64,000 nucleotides of DNA from JACDAE01 sp963717195. GTDB lineage: Bacteria > Chloroflexota > Ktedonobacteria > Ktedonobacterales > Ktedonobacteraceae. Made by a program: the position numbers and the translations under genes. Shown here one piece after another: positions 55,428-64,000 of the stretch. How positions within the stretch are numbered: the stretch's first letter is position 1; every line of letters begins with the position of its first letter. The stretch lies in the NCBI GenBank assembly GCA_963717195.1, contig CAVQVR010000001.1, positions 248,001 through 312,000 on the forward strand, in the 5' to 3' direction. Below the pieces are notes generated by a model. It searched no databases. It saw only the letters and a list, made by a program, of their open reading frames with translations, and was not told where the DNA came from.

Positions 55428-56195
55428 ATGTCAACCATAAAATTGCTACTCGTTGATGATCACGGACCCCTGCGTAAAGCCTTGCATGAGGGATTAGAGG
55501 CTACCGGTTCTATCTACGTTGTGGGCGAAGCCGCAACCGGACAGGAAGCCGTTGCACGTGCCCTCGAACTCGATATGGATGTTATATTGATGGATGTACA
55601 GTTACAGGATGCGCAAACTGGTCGCACCCCATTAAGTGGCGTCGGTGCCGCTGTAGCAATCCGGCGTGAACGCCCTCGCATGCCTGTGGTGTTCTATTCG
55701 ATCCAAGACGACGATGAGTACTATCGTGAGTTCCGTGCGTCTGGCATTCTAACGCACTATGCTTATGTACGCAAAAGTAATTACCTGCTGCCCAGCATGC
55801 TTGTTCCCTTGCTGCGCGATGCCATTAACGGTCGCAGCCTTGTCGATCCAGAGATTGAAGACCGTGTTCAGGAGGTACGCGACCTCGACGAACAATCTCC
55901 GCGTGCACTCCTGGAACCAAACGAGCTACGAGTAGCCGAATTGATGGCCCAGGGCATGACCAACGAACAAATTGCAACGCGCCTGACCCTGCACGATAAA
56001 CGTGCTGTCAGTCGTACCAATGGTCGCATCTATGCTTCCTGGGGACTGAACGAAAACGCCGTCGATGATAAGGTTGCACGCGCACGAGCTACCCTTATCT
56101 ATATCCTCAATCGTATGATTATATGGGACGAGAATGGTGCCGCATTAGTACAGGATCGCCGGGGCGATTGGATCCCGCTCTATAAAGAAGAATAA
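55428..56195 (+). CDS. LuxR-type response regulator
   Basis: A 255-residue regulator: acidic pocket DDH, Asp in DVILMDVQLQD (about 54), and an unusual insertion after it (AQTGRTPLSGVGAA). The LuxR helix-turn-helix is LEPNELRVAELMAQGMTNEQ (about 163-185), but the usual 'KTVxxH' recognition part reads KRAVSRTNGRIY, so DNA recognition may differ. AAAAAGG lies 10 nt before the ATG. It is followed 4 nt later by its kinase. Confidence 0.88.
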   Translation: MSTIKLLLVDDHGPLRKALHEGLEATGSIYVVGEAATGQEAVARALELDMDVILMDVQLQDAQTGRTPLSGVGAAVAIRRERPRMPVVFYSIQDDDEYYREFRASGILTHYAYVRKSNYLLPSMLVPLLRDAINGRSLVDPEIEDRVQEVRDLDEQSPRALLEPNELRVAELMAQGMTNEQIATRLTLHDKRAVSRTNGRIYASWGLNENAVDDKVARARATLIYILNRMIIWDENGAALVQDRRGDWIPLYKEE

Positions 56196-56199
56196 TAAT

Positions 56200-58560
56200 A
56201 TGCCGCTAGTCACACTATCCGAGCCTATCTATCAGTTTCAAATAATAGCGCTCGCTCTCTCAATCTTTAATCTTGTATCCTTCCTCTGGCTAGCCTGTAC
56301 CGTCTGGCTAAATGGCAACCGCGCAAGCTTGATCGCTCGCGTAGGTGCCGTCGGACTGGGCCTCTCAGCGCTGTTTTTCTTCATTCATGCACTGCTTATC
56401 TCTACTCCACTCACAATCACCGCGCGCCTGGTTACTGCGGACTTCTTATGGCACCTGATCTGGCTTCCGGGACTGGGCGTCCCCTATATCTGGTTCGCAA
56501 TTGGCTTGCACTATGCTTCGCTTATGAACGAAAACTGGCGACAACGGCGTCCATTGCTTCTATTGCTCACCGCTCTATTAGGCCTTACAGTACTGATATT
56601 GCTCATCCTTAACCAATCCACCTTCACCTTCGCTGGCACACTACGTTTATTGGGCTATAGCGACGTAATGAGTAATACCCGCATTCAGATATTCTCGCCA
56701 CTCGTCCTGTTGCCAGTGCTCTTTCTCTGTTATGTCACATTCTGCGCCATTGGCGTATGGTTGACACCCAGTCGAGTAAGGCGACTTTCACGCGTGCTCT
56801 GGTATAGTTGTATAGGTCAATTGAAACAAGCATCGTTTCTAAAAAGTCTGGCTGATGCTTTCTGGGATGACCGCGTCGAAGTCGATACATTAGGCGAACC
56901 GGAACTTTCCTGGCATCTTGCACAACCTGGTCTCCTGTTCGCTGCGCTCTTAATGGTGAGCCTGACAACTACTCTTGGTGTGTTGGGCGTCTGGTCGATG
57001 ATTAACTGGCTGCAATGGCGTCCTTCTGTCCATCCTACTGCCCCATCTGTAACGTTGACGATGATACCATTCAATCTGGTACTGATCGATGTTTTTGCAA
57101 CAGGCCTTGTCGCACTGATCATTCTTCTGATCGGCTACGCTATCGTACGTCACGGCATCCTGATTGAGCGCCCACTGGCACGACACGGCTTTTTTGAGCA
57201 ATGGCGCGGCATCGTGATCGTGGCTACGACGGTTGCTATCTTTATCGCTCTGCTCGTGATTCTGACGCGCAGTAACCTTGGTGGCTTATTGCTCATTACC
57301 TGTCTCGCAACGGGTGCGTATGCTCTCTTTACCTGGAGCAGCTATACCGCGCATGATCGCTATATCGCTCTGCTGGGACCCTTCCTACGGAGCACAAACG
57401 CACGTCACTGGCTTAATACCGACCTGCACAAGACCGAACAGGGGATGGAAGATCTCTTTTTCCACCTCTGCCATGATGTCCTGGAGGTGCAATGTGCACG
57501 CCTGATCGTTCTAACGGGAACGGTGAAGCGCAGTTTTGATTATCGCTGGCCCGCTGACGATAGGCAAATACAGGAGGAAGAACTTGCCACATCTCTGCGT
57601 GAACAACGGCTCTCAGCAGTTCGTCCCGCTCACCCCTCCAACGACTATGCATACCGAAGCAGGATGATGTGGCATGGTCAACCCATTATCTGTTGGGTGC
57701 TGCCCATTTATGATGAATTCGGTCTCGTCGCCAAGCTCTATCTCGGTCCACGCCAGGACCGCAGCGTCTTTACCGATGAAGATATGGATCTTGCACACGC
57801 CTGTGGGCAGCGTATCCTGGATACGTTGCGCGATCACGAAGCAATGCTTACCGTCGCTGGCTTACTGCGCCGCCGCATCGTAGACGTAAAATTGCTGGGT
57901 GCTCAACAACGCCGCGTCCTGCATGACGAGATTCTGCCTCAGATGCACCTGGCACTCCTGCGCCTGGAGACGCTGCACCCACGTATCTCTGCACCACAAA
58001 ATGGCACCTCCGCTTCCCCCACCGAACCAGCTCTCAATGAGGCTATCGACATCATTACCCAGGCCCATCGTCACTTAGCGGCGATGATGCGTGCCACCAC
58101 CACCAGCGCGCCTCATCGCCTTGAACGCGACGGGATGATGCACGCCATCCACACCATGATCGAGCAGGACTTCCAACAGGCATTCGACGAAATTGCATGG
58201 GACGTTACTGAAGAGACGGCTATCCACATTGATGAGATCGTCCCACCCGCCATCGCCGAACTGATCTTTGCCGCTGTCCAGGAAGCTCTGCGCAACGCCG
58301 CTCGTCACGCCCGTGGCTCCGACGTTCACCGCCACCTGCATCTCACCCTTACCGCAACATGCAATCCACACCTGGAGATCATTGTTATCGATAACGGAGT
58401 CGGTATAGCCTCAGCCAGCAGTTCCACAACTGGGACAGGTGGTGGCCTGCTTACACATAGTGCTCTGCTTGCTATTGCGGGTGGAAGCTTGACAGTAAAG
58501 AGCGCTCCCGGTGAAGGAGTTGCGGTGAGGATTTTATTGCCTGCGGAGGTGTTGCGCTAA
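56200..58560 (+). CDS. Large membrane sensor histidine kinase
   Basis: A 786-residue kinase with about ten hydrophobic segments: about 8-32, 45-66, 75-98, 110-130, 160-188, 245-270, 285-315 and 335-385. A GAF-like domain follows (about 400-560; IVLTGTVKRSFDYRW; YDEFGLVAKLYLGPRQD). The His box is RVLHDEILPQMHLALLRLE (about 570), HisKA_3-like, and the HATPase is NAARHARGS, DNGVGIA, GGGLLTHSALLAIAGG. The membrane part resembles the ComP/7TM sensor layout but I cannot name a ligand. Partner of the regulator 4 nt upstream. Confidence 0.88.
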   Translation: MPLVTLSEPIYQFQIIALALSIFNLVSFLWLACTVWLNGNRASLIARVGAVGLGLSALFFFIHALLISTPLTITARLVTADFLWHLIWLPGLGVPYIWFAIGLHYASLMNENWRQRRPLLLLLTALLGLTVLILLILNQSTFTFAGTLRLLGYSDVMSNTRIQIFSPLVLLPVLFLCYVTFCAIGVWLTPSRVRRLSRVLWYSCIGQLKQASFLKSLADAFWDDRVEVDTLGEPELSWHLAQPGLLFAALLMVSLTTTLGVLGVWSMINWLQWRPSVHPTAPSVTLTMIPFNLVLIDVFATGLVALIILLIGYAIVRHGILIERPLARHGFFEQWRGIVIVATTVAIFIALLVILTRSNLGGLLLITCLATGAYALFTWSSYTAHDRYIALLGPFLRSTNARHWLNTDLHKTEQGMEDLFFHLCHDVLEVQCARLIVLTGTVKRSFDYRWPADDRQIQEEELATSLREQRLSAVRPAHPSNDYAYRSRMMWHGQPIICWVLPIYDEFGLVAKLYLGPRQDRSVFTDEDMDLAHACGQRILDTLRDHEAMLTVAGLLRRRIVDVKLLGAQQRRVLHDEILPQMHLALLRLETLHPRISAPQNGTSASPTEPALNEAIDIITQAHRHLAAMMRATTTSAPHRLERDGMMHAIHTMIEQDFQQAFDEIAWDVTEETAIHIDEIVPPAIAELIFAAVQEALRNAARHARGSDVHRHLHLTLTATCNPHLEIIVIDNGVGIASASSSTTGTGGGLLTHSALLAIAGGSLTVKSAPGEGVAVRILLPAEVLR

Positions 58561-58980
58561 TGCTAATCTTATATTGAAAATAGCGGGCCATACCATGATA
58601 AATCACTGTCATTTCATTGAAATTTTAACTCATCTCGCAATTTAATTAGCAGCATTAGCTCAAATATCGGCTTATACCACTTCACATCCCTACATATTTC
58701 TTTTATTCCGCTGTTTTCTGCTTCCTTCTTTCCTTTCACAGAAATATAGCTATTGACAACCTCATCTCCAAAATGTTATATATTCAATGAACCATTTTGA
58801 TGAATTCAGTGGAAAGATCCATGAATTTTTATCAACATGAAGGCAATCGTACAGTAAACGTCGGCAAGAGATTTTACATCTTTTTGTGCTATTTCTGTAT
58901 GATTGTTCGTAGTAGCTTATACGACCCAGAGACCTGCTCTAGTGCGTGAGCAAGGAATGCTCACAGAAGGAGTGTATCCA
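58561..58980. other. AT-rich intergenic region without a supported gene
   Basis: 420 nt after the kinase gene. I see no conserved frame, strong hairpin or clear promoter pair. It precedes the small ORF at 58981. Confidence 0.5.
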
Positions 58981-59142
58981 ATGATGATACCGTTTCTCTC
59001 CCGTCACGCTCCAAAATTTCGTCTCCGTATTCCAGGCTTCTTCACCTGGCAACACTTTTATTACATCACTGCTGCCTTCTCGCGTAGTGCTCTGCTTTTA
59101 TGGATCCCTATCCTTTTAAAGGAAAACGAGCAAATACGGTAG
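58981..59142 (+). CDS. Possible 53-residue hydrophobic peptide
   Basis: MMIPFLSRHAPKFRLRIPG followed by a hydrophobic stretch (about 30-47). An optimal AGAAGGAG Shine-Dalgarno lies 8 nt before the ATG, the only reason to list it. No homologue recognised. 59143-59402 holds no other gene, although TATACT at 59283 may be a -10 for the next gene. Confidence 0.3.
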   Translation: MMIPFLSRHAPKFRLRIPGFFTWQHFYYITAAFSRSALLLWIPILLKENEQIR

Positions 59143-59402
59143 AGACCCGATTTATCGCTTCCGTCAATTCATCGGCCTGTATTCCTGTTGGCTGTAATAC
59201 ATCCTGTCTTTCCTGGTATCAGCAAATATCAAGGATAAGCATACAAAGACAGATACATCATGATGACTCTACGCCTTTCTGGTATACTACTGCCTGTATA
59301 CTCGTTTAGCAGAGCATACTTCTAACTCGTATAGCGTACATTTCAGTTATCAAAGGCGATCAACGTTGAGGTTGTACCCGTTTCATTCCATAAGGAGAAA
59401 AC

Positions 59403-60017
59403 ATGAAAAGCAAAGGACGCTTTCAAACATCGAGGTTTGTTTTTATCGCACTAACGTTCTGCTGTATCGCGGCATTCAGCACAATCAACCTGGCGCGTTC
59501 ATCTACCGCAGCCAGAGCGGCAAGTTGTCCTTCAACGTGTGGCTCGTATAACGTCTCAGGACTTGGTGCTCGTAAGAGACAGATTTTAAATGCAGGTGGG
59601 AACTCTCTAGACCTGGCAATTGCCATGATGGAAACGGAAACCATGCAAGCTAATTATACCTACGGGGATGGTAAAACCGGCAATTCAGCCAACTTTGGTA
59701 TCTTCAAGCAGAACTGGTATATGCTTAGAACCTCGGTTCCCCAGTATGAGAGCTACGGATCCAGTTCTTACAATGCTGGTGCCGTGCTCAACAGTAACTT
59801 GAGCTGGGATATCCAGTGCCTGCATGATGGCCAGAACCATTACGGGTTATACAAGTGGTTTGGAGGTCAACGCGATGGACAGACTGGACTCAATAATCCA
59901 GGCACAACGGACATCAATAACTACAGAAATGGCGTCTACTGGCTCCAAAGCCAGATCACGAACGGCCATATGTACGATAATGTACGCTTCTGGCTCACCG
60001 GTGTCCCCCCCATCTAA
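59403..60017 (+). CDS. Secreted lysozyme-like protein, possible GH134 beta-mannanase relative
   Basis: A 204-residue protein with a signal peptide (about 10-40, ending AARAAS). The mature part begins CPSTCGSYNVSGLGARKRQI and contains LDLAIAMMETETMQANYTYG, NSANFGIFKQNWYMLR and YGLYKWFGGQRDG. Two Glu and several Asp in the METETM/GDGKTG area could be catalytic. I recall this pattern from secreted fungal and actinobacterial proteins with a lysozyme-like fold, possibly GH134, but this is memory-based and not checked. ATAAGGAG lies 5-6 nt before the ATG. Confidence 0.6.
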   Translation: MKSKGRFQTSRFVFIALTFCCIAAFSTINLARSSTAARAASCPSTCGSYNVSGLGARKRQILNAGGNSLDLAIAMMETETMQANYTYGDGKTGNSANFGIFKQNWYMLRTSVPQYESYGSSSYNAGAVLNSNLSWDIQCLHDGQNHYGLYKWFGGQRDGQTGLNNPGTTDINNYRNGVYWLQSQITNGHMYDNVRFWLTGVPPI

Positions 60018-60074
60018 AGACTCATGAAGTACTACTAACGCCAGGGACGGGAGAGAGACGTTAACCTGGTTCAG

Positions 60075-60143
60075 AGAGCAGGCATAGAGAGTGGCAATCA
60101 CGAACAAGATGGTTCCGTGATTGCCACTCTCTATGCCTGCTCT
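60075..60143. repeat. Perfect 28-bp inverted repeat
   Basis: Arms 60075-60102 and 60116-60143 (AGAGCAGGCATAGAGAGTGG at left) match perfectly with a 13-nt loop. There is no T-run. It lies 58 nt after the lysozyme-like gene, so it may act as its transcription end or RNA-stabilising hairpin. Confidence 0.85.
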
Positions 60144-60292
60144 GCTATTGCACTGCTGGCAACGATAGACTATACGAAAATCAGGGAATCAAGCAACAAG
60201 ACGGTGATGTGGCTGCCAGAACGCCTTGATGAGAATATTCCTGTTTTCTTTGCCTGCCTACAATTTTTTCATATACCTGCGTTTAATAGCCC

Positions 60293-60330
60293 ACTTGTAA
60301 AATATATTATAATATGTTATATTCACAAGT
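60293..60330. promoter_or_regulatory. AT-rich palindrome upstream of the EXLDI gene (candidate operator)
   Basis: A 38-bp imperfect palindrome with ACTTGT/ACAAGT ends and an AT-rich centre (AAAATATATTATAATATG) that includes TATAAT-like -10 sequence. Its symmetry and position 50 nt before the gene suggest a repressor-binding site over the promoter. Confidence 0.5.
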
Positions 60331-60379
60331 ATGAAGACGTTTGCAGATCTTCCATTGGTAAAGAACAGAGGAGAGCACA

Positions 60380-60898
60380 ATGACTATGCCAAACAAAACC
60401 TTTTATATTGCTGATACTGATCTCCCTCTTTTAGAACAAGCTCAGAAAGTAACTGGACATAATCTTTCTGTCACCATCGTCCAGGCTCTACAGCAGCTCG
60501 TCCATACAAAAGCAAAGACAGAAATGAGTTTTGAAGATATCGTGGTCAAGGTCGGTCCCAGAGCCCCTTACCAAATGAAACAGTTTAAAGGGAAACTGCT
60601 GGCAGTGCGAAAAGAAAGACAGCCATCTAATATAGGCATACTTTCCATTGCAGTCTACCAGACTCCCAAAGGCTTTTTTGCTGTAAGAACGAAAGAGACT
60701 ATCGATTGGGCGCATCTCTCTCATCGCCCTGAGCAGGATTGGGAAGAATGGGGTTGGTCCGAATATAATAAGGATCGAGAGTTGCGTCTAGATATTTATC
60801 CGACGCTCGATGAGCTTTGCGCTTCTATTCCAGAAAGCCTCTTTGAAGATGTCACCCAGGTTCTCAACGGAAGCGAAATTGAGGTACTGGATCTTTAG
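60380..60898 (+). CDS. EXLDI family protein
   Basis: A 172-residue soluble protein. It begins MPNKTFYIADTDLPLLEQAQ, with a ribbon-helix-helix-like N-terminus (about 5-45), and ends EIEVLDL, the family's namesake C-terminal motif. Members are small proteins of unknown function in Actinobacteria and Chloroflexota. GAGGAG lies 6 nt before ATG 60380; MPNK at 60386 is an alternative start. Confidence 0.82.
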   Translation: MTMPNKTFYIADTDLPLLEQAQKVTGHNLSVTIVQALQQLVHTKAKTEMSFEDIVVKVGPRAPYQMKQFKGKLLAVRKERQPSNIGILSIAVYQTPKGFFAVRTKETIDWAHLSHRPEQDWEEWGWSEYNKDRELRLDIYPTLDELCASIPESLFEDVTQVLNGSEIEVLDL

Positions 60899-61021
60899 CT
60901 TCAATGAAGAGGCGATCAGATAAAATCCATGGGTGCACTCACCTTTTTAAATGTGTCTCTACCCTCTGGCAATGGATTTTGAGGATGGTTATAATCAAAT
61001 AACACACCAACATAAACAAAT

Positions 61022-61085
61022 GGATAGGAACGCGAGCAGGCCTCCACCCTGCTCGGGGAACGCTATAATCCCCCATTCCTACCCG
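61022..61085. repeat. Nested inverted repeat with TAGGAACG ends
   Basis: Outer arms GGATAGGAACG (61022) and CATTCCTACCC (61075-61085) surround an inner CGAGCAGG/CCTGCTCG stem (61033-61040, 61048-61055). GGTAGGAACGCGA also occurs at 50916 with a partner CGCGCCTACC, a second copy type. Confidence 0.6.
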
Positions 61086-61148
61086 TTTTGCCTATTTTGA
61101 GCGTCTCTATCATAACCACTCTGTCATTTAAAATAAGGAGAACCTGTC

Positions 61149-62048
61149 ATGATATTAATTACCGGAGCCACAGGCTATATAGGACAACACCTGGTGAAGC
61201 GTCTCGTCTCTCAAGGGGAACGACCACGCTGCCTCGTGCGCGATCCCAAACGTGCCGCTACACTCTTACCAGCCGATAAGGTCGATTTCGTCCATGGCGA
61301 CACAACCCAACCTGCTCTATTGGAAGCAGCCGTCCAGGATATAGATACCATCGTCCATACCGCTTTTATTACCGCCGACCACAAAGCGTTGTCCAGTAAT
61401 TTCTATGAAGAAACAAATGTACACGGTACCTCAAATCTGATTGCAGCAGCCAAAGCAGCAGATGTAAAACGCATCATTGAACTCAGCGGACTGGGCACAA
61501 AGCCAGATAAGCCCGGCAGCTATATGGAGGGACGCTACCTGGCCGAGAAGATGCTGATCGATAGTGGCCTCGATTGGACCATTATTCGTCCATCGGTGCT
61601 CTTTGGCAAGGACGCTTCCTTTATCAAAGGGTTAGTTGATCTGCTGCGCTCCGCTCCCATAGCGCCTCTCATCGGGGGCGGCAAAACGATGTTCCAACCC
61701 ATCTATGTTGAGGACGTAGTAACAGTGATTCTAAAAGTACTTGCAGAGCCCACACGTACAAACACAAAGATTTACACCATCGGCGGCCCCGAGTACTATT
61801 CATTTAGCCAGATTTACGATCTCTTGCTGCAAACGATGGGCAAGCATCGCCCCAAAATCTACGCTCCTACTCCCCTGGTTGGCATCGGTGCAGCGGTGAT
61901 GGAAGCAGTACTTCCTAAACCACCATTGACTAAAGCGGCTATGACTCTCTTCTCATTCGATAATACAACCGACCTCAATAGCGTCGAGCGTGATTTCGGC
62001 TTTACACCACTGTCTTTCAAACGATACCTGCAAGAACAAGGCATATAG
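61149..62048 (+). CDS. NmrA-like NAD(P)-binding epimerase/reductase
   Basis: A 299-residue atypical SDR: ILITGATGYIGQHLVKRL (GxxGxxG), DTTQPALLEAAVQDIDTIVH, ELSGLG in place of the usual YxxxK surroundings, and GRYLAEKMLIDSGLDWTIIRPSVLFG. Similar to NDUFA9/complex I assembly-like and NmrA redox sensors, but the C-terminal about 60 residues carry a substrate-type region. ATAAGGAG lies 8 nt before the ATG. Confidence 0.88.
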   Translation: MILITGATGYIGQHLVKRLVSQGERPRCLVRDPKRAATLLPADKVDFVHGDTTQPALLEAAVQDIDTIVHTAFITADHKALSSNFYEETNVHGTSNLIAAAKAADVKRIIELSGLGTKPDKPGSYMEGRYLAEKMLIDSGLDWTIIRPSVLFGKDASFIKGLVDLLRSAPIAPLIGGGKTMFQPIYVEDVVTVILKVLAEPTRTNTKIYTIGGPEYYSFSQIYDLLLQTMGKHRPKIYAPTPLVGIGAAVMEAVLPKPPLTKAAMTLFSFDNTTDLNSVERDFGFTPLSFKRYLQEQGI

Positions 62049-62063
62049 AAGCGTTAACCTCTG

Positions 62064-62072
62064 TGCTATAAT
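62064..62072 (+). promoter_or_regulatory. Extended -10 upstream of the cyclase gene
   Basis: TGTGCTATAATA near 62063-62074 matches the one at 14361 before korA. Then GAGCATGC/GCATGCTC (62078-62110) forms a hairpin. No good -35. Confidence 0.4.
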
Positions 62073-62253
62073 AGGTGAGCATGCGCGTATATATAACCAG
62101 GGAGAGCATGCTCATCTTTTCGAACCGCGATCCACTTATCAGAATGCCTGTATACAAGGATGCAAGGATGCGCTCCTGGAATGATACATCTTTACACAAA
62201 GAGTTGCAGAGAATACCTTCTCTCAACTCCTTTGCTAGCAGATGGAGGAAGCA

Positions 62254-64000
62254 GTGGCATCTTCGCTCAATTCGACACGCAATACGGCTAACGATTTACG
62301 CATAATTGGCGAGAAGCTGATGAGCATTTCTCGTAATTTACATGAGCATGCTCGCAAGCTAGAAATTGCCGTTGAAGGCCACTATGCCCGCGAGATGGAT
62401 AACCCTCGTGTCGCTCTGCTTAATGATTCGCTCAATGTCAGTCGCTCCGCTGACATGGAACTCGGCAAACTGGATCACTCTCTCCAGAGCCTCACCTTGA
62501 AACTGCTAACTCAGCCAACCATGCAATCAAACGGCGGCTCACCCCCAACACCCTCAGCGAAGTTTGAGCGTGAGCGTGAAGCACTGGCAACCAGTATTTC
62601 GTATCTTAAACAAGAACGCAATGAGCTCGGCATCCTCTACGAAATCGCTCGCACGCTCAATTCTACGCTCGAGTTCGACGAAGTCCTGCGTCTGGTAATG
62701 GATCGCGTCATCGAATTTGTAAATGCTGAGCGCGGCTTCTTGATGCTCGTGCATCCCGTAACGGGACAACCTGAATTCAGAATGGCACGCGACAAAGAAG
62801 AGCATACTATTCCCGAGAGTGAGTTCGCTACTGCACAAATCAGTCGCAGCACGGTGATGCGCGTCATCGGTACACGCAAGCCGATATTGACCGATGATGC
62901 GCAGACAGACAAATCCTTGCAGGGAATGGAAAGTATCGTAAACTTTGGTATTCGCGCCGTCATGTGCGCACCCCTGATCGTACGCTCCACCTGCATTGGT
63001 GCCGTCTACGTTGATAGTCGCGTCAACGCTCATCTCTTCGGTCCTAAACATCTCGATCTGCTGCTGGCCTTTTGTAATCAGGCCGCTATCGCCATCGATA
63101 ACGCCCGTCTCTTCGCAGATCTGAATAAAGCAATCCAGCAAGTCAAAGAAGACAAACGCTATATGGATAATATCTTTGAATCCGTTGCTAACGGCATTAT
63201 TACGACGGATTCATCTGGTATCATTACTACCTTCAATGCGGCAGCCAGCACTATTTTGTATATTAATCCTGAGACAGCGATAGGCAAGCATTACCAGGAA
63301 GTATTCAAGCCCATACCGCAGACCCAATTAAGCGAACTATTACGTAATGCTCCCTCACGGCAGGAATACAGTACCTCTGTGCCTCATGATATTGATTGTC
63401 ACCTTCCTGGTCGTGATGGTAACATCAGCTTGAGCTGTTCTGTCTCCTCGCTACACGATTCACAGGGTACAGACATCGGTATAGCACTGGTGATCGATGA
63501 CCGTACCGAACTGAAACGCTCCGAAGCACGCGCAATGCAGATCCGTCGCCTGTTTGAACGTTACGTCCATCCTAATGTTGTGGACCAGTTAATTAAAGAT
63601 CCCATGGCCTTAAATCTAGGTGGCGAGACGAAAGAGATCTCAGTGGTTTTTGCCGATATTCGCGGCTATACCAGCTTAAGTGAGCGTATGGCCCCTGAAG
63701 CAGTCATGCATCTGATTAATCGTTATCTTCAGATCATGTGTGAGGCCATCTGGGATGAAAAGGGTACTATTACTGCCTTTCAGGGAGATGCCTTGATGGC
63801 CATTTTCAATGCGCCTTTACAGCAAAAAGATCATGCTCTGCGTGCGGTACGCTCGGCCTGGAAGATGCGCAATGCCGTAGAACAATATCAGCGTTCACAA
63901 CCGCAGGAGACCATCGTCAGATACGGCATTGGCGTCAATACAGGTCTGGCAACCGTGGGCAACGTCGGTTCGCAGGAACGTCTGCAAAATTATACTGCTA
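62254..64000 (+). CDS. GAF-PAS adenylate/guanylate cyclase (partial)
   Basis: Start GTG 62254 has GGAGGAAGC 7 nt upstream (ATG 62242 in frame is an alternative without signal). The gene is still open at 64000 (582 codons seen). N-terminal helical region (about 1-120), GAF (about 124-292; ILYEIARTLNSTLEFDEVL; IDNARLFADL), PAS (about 302-418; MDNIFESVANGIITTDSSG), and class III cyclase (from about 434; VVFADIRGYTSLSERM metal Asp, FQGDALMAIFNAP, GIGVNTGLATVGNVGS). The substrate-specifying residues are not decided from what is visible. It could make the cyclic nucleotide sensed by the cNMP domains at 5243-6121 and 7065-10686; this is inference. Confidence 0.9.
   Translation, partial: MASSLNSTRNTANDLRIIGEKLMSISRNLHEHARKLEIAVEGHYAREMDNPRVALLNDSLNVSRSADMELGKLDHSLQSLTLKLLTQPTMQSNGGSPPTPSAKFEREREALATSISYLKQERNELGILYEIARTLNSTLEFDEVLRLVMDRVIEFVNAERGFLMLVHPVTGQPEFRMARDKEEHTIPESEFATAQISRSTVMRVIGTRKPILTDDAQTDKSLQGMESIVNFGIRAVMCAPLIVRSTCIGAVYVDSRVNAHLFGPKHLDLLLAFCNQAAIAIDNARLFADLNKAIQQVKEDKRYMDNIFESVANGIITTDSSGIITTFNAAASTILYINPETAIGKHYQEVFKPIPQTQLSELLRNAPSRQEYSTSVPHDIDCHLPGRDGNISLSCSVSSLHDSQGTDIGIALVIDDRTELKRSEARAMQIRRLFERYVHPNVVDQLIKDPMALNLGGETKEISVVFADIRGYTSLSERMAPEAVMHLINRYLQIMCEAIWDEKGTITAFQGDALMAIFNAPLQQKDHALRAVRSAWKMRNAVEQYQRSQPQETIVRYGIGVNTGLATVGNVGSQERLQNYTA

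Noticed and set aside
62554..63141. 195-codon reading frame antisense to the cyclase GAF domain
   Set aside because: The plus strand encodes a clear GAF-PAS-cyclase protein.

Overview
The window looks like chromosomal DNA from a Ktedonobacteria-like member of the Chloroflexota. This is inferred from gene content and protein style, not from rRNA. Supporting signs are F420-type flavin/PPOX proteins, a ferredoxin-dependent 2-oxoglutarate oxidoreductase, a cytochrome b6f-like complex with split cytochrome b, a DUF4032 kinase-like protein, a zinc-ribbon/'LYPNGW' protein pair, an EXLDI protein and abundant two-component signalling. Base composition is moderate, and start codons include GTG and TTG.

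Layout. 1-3.9 kb: aminoglycoside-phosphotransferase-like gene (cut by the window edge), a putative di-heme membrane protein, then sucCD. 4-13 kb: a histone-deacetylase-like gene, a cNMP-binding/DUF1003 protein, and a redox cluster made of a putative di-heme cytochrome b, a giant FAD/FHA/ferredoxin/double-cNMP/4Fe-4S fusion, and a membrane pseudokinase ending in a Rieske domain. 13.5-14.2 kb: a tRNA(CAU) gene split by an ORF-less group II intron with a textbook domain V. 14.7-17.3 kb: korAB. 17.4-30 kb: small genes, SDR, DUF4032, glyoxalase, recA, recR, ybaB, dnaX, mtnP, tyrS. 30.1-31.6 kb: a solo TnpB element. 31.8-38 kb: Hsp20, membrane proteins, a secreted repeat protein, DUF1992, larC, and a sigma factor with its partner. 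38.3-44.8 kb: glgA and a b6f-like electron-transfer operon containing a degenerate cytochrome c domain fused to a cupredoxin. 45.3-58.6 kb: four sets of histidine kinase/response regulator genes, a zinc-ribbon/anchored pair, an FAD oxidoreductase and an SGNH hydrolase. 58.6-64 kb: a secreted lysozyme-like protein, EXLDI protein, NmrA-like reductase and a GAF-PAS-nucleotide cyclase running off the end.

How the parts work together. KorAB makes succinyl-CoA, which SucCD converts to succinate with NTP formation. The bc/b6f-like operon is divergent from a NarX/NarL-type two-component pair that may control it. The 6-13 kb cluster looks like a membrane-linked, cyclic-nucleotide- and phosphopeptide-gated electron-transfer or redox-sensing system; this is the best candidate for an undescribed system, together with the intron-split tRNA.

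Two window-wide signals matter for any reader. First, at least seven genes are broken by one-base indels, each restored by changing a short homopolymer by one base; this points to sequencing or assembly error rather than decay. Secondly, a family of dispersed palindromes with GTAGGGGC-type ends sits in intergenic regions, and its TAG supplies the stop codon of two genes.
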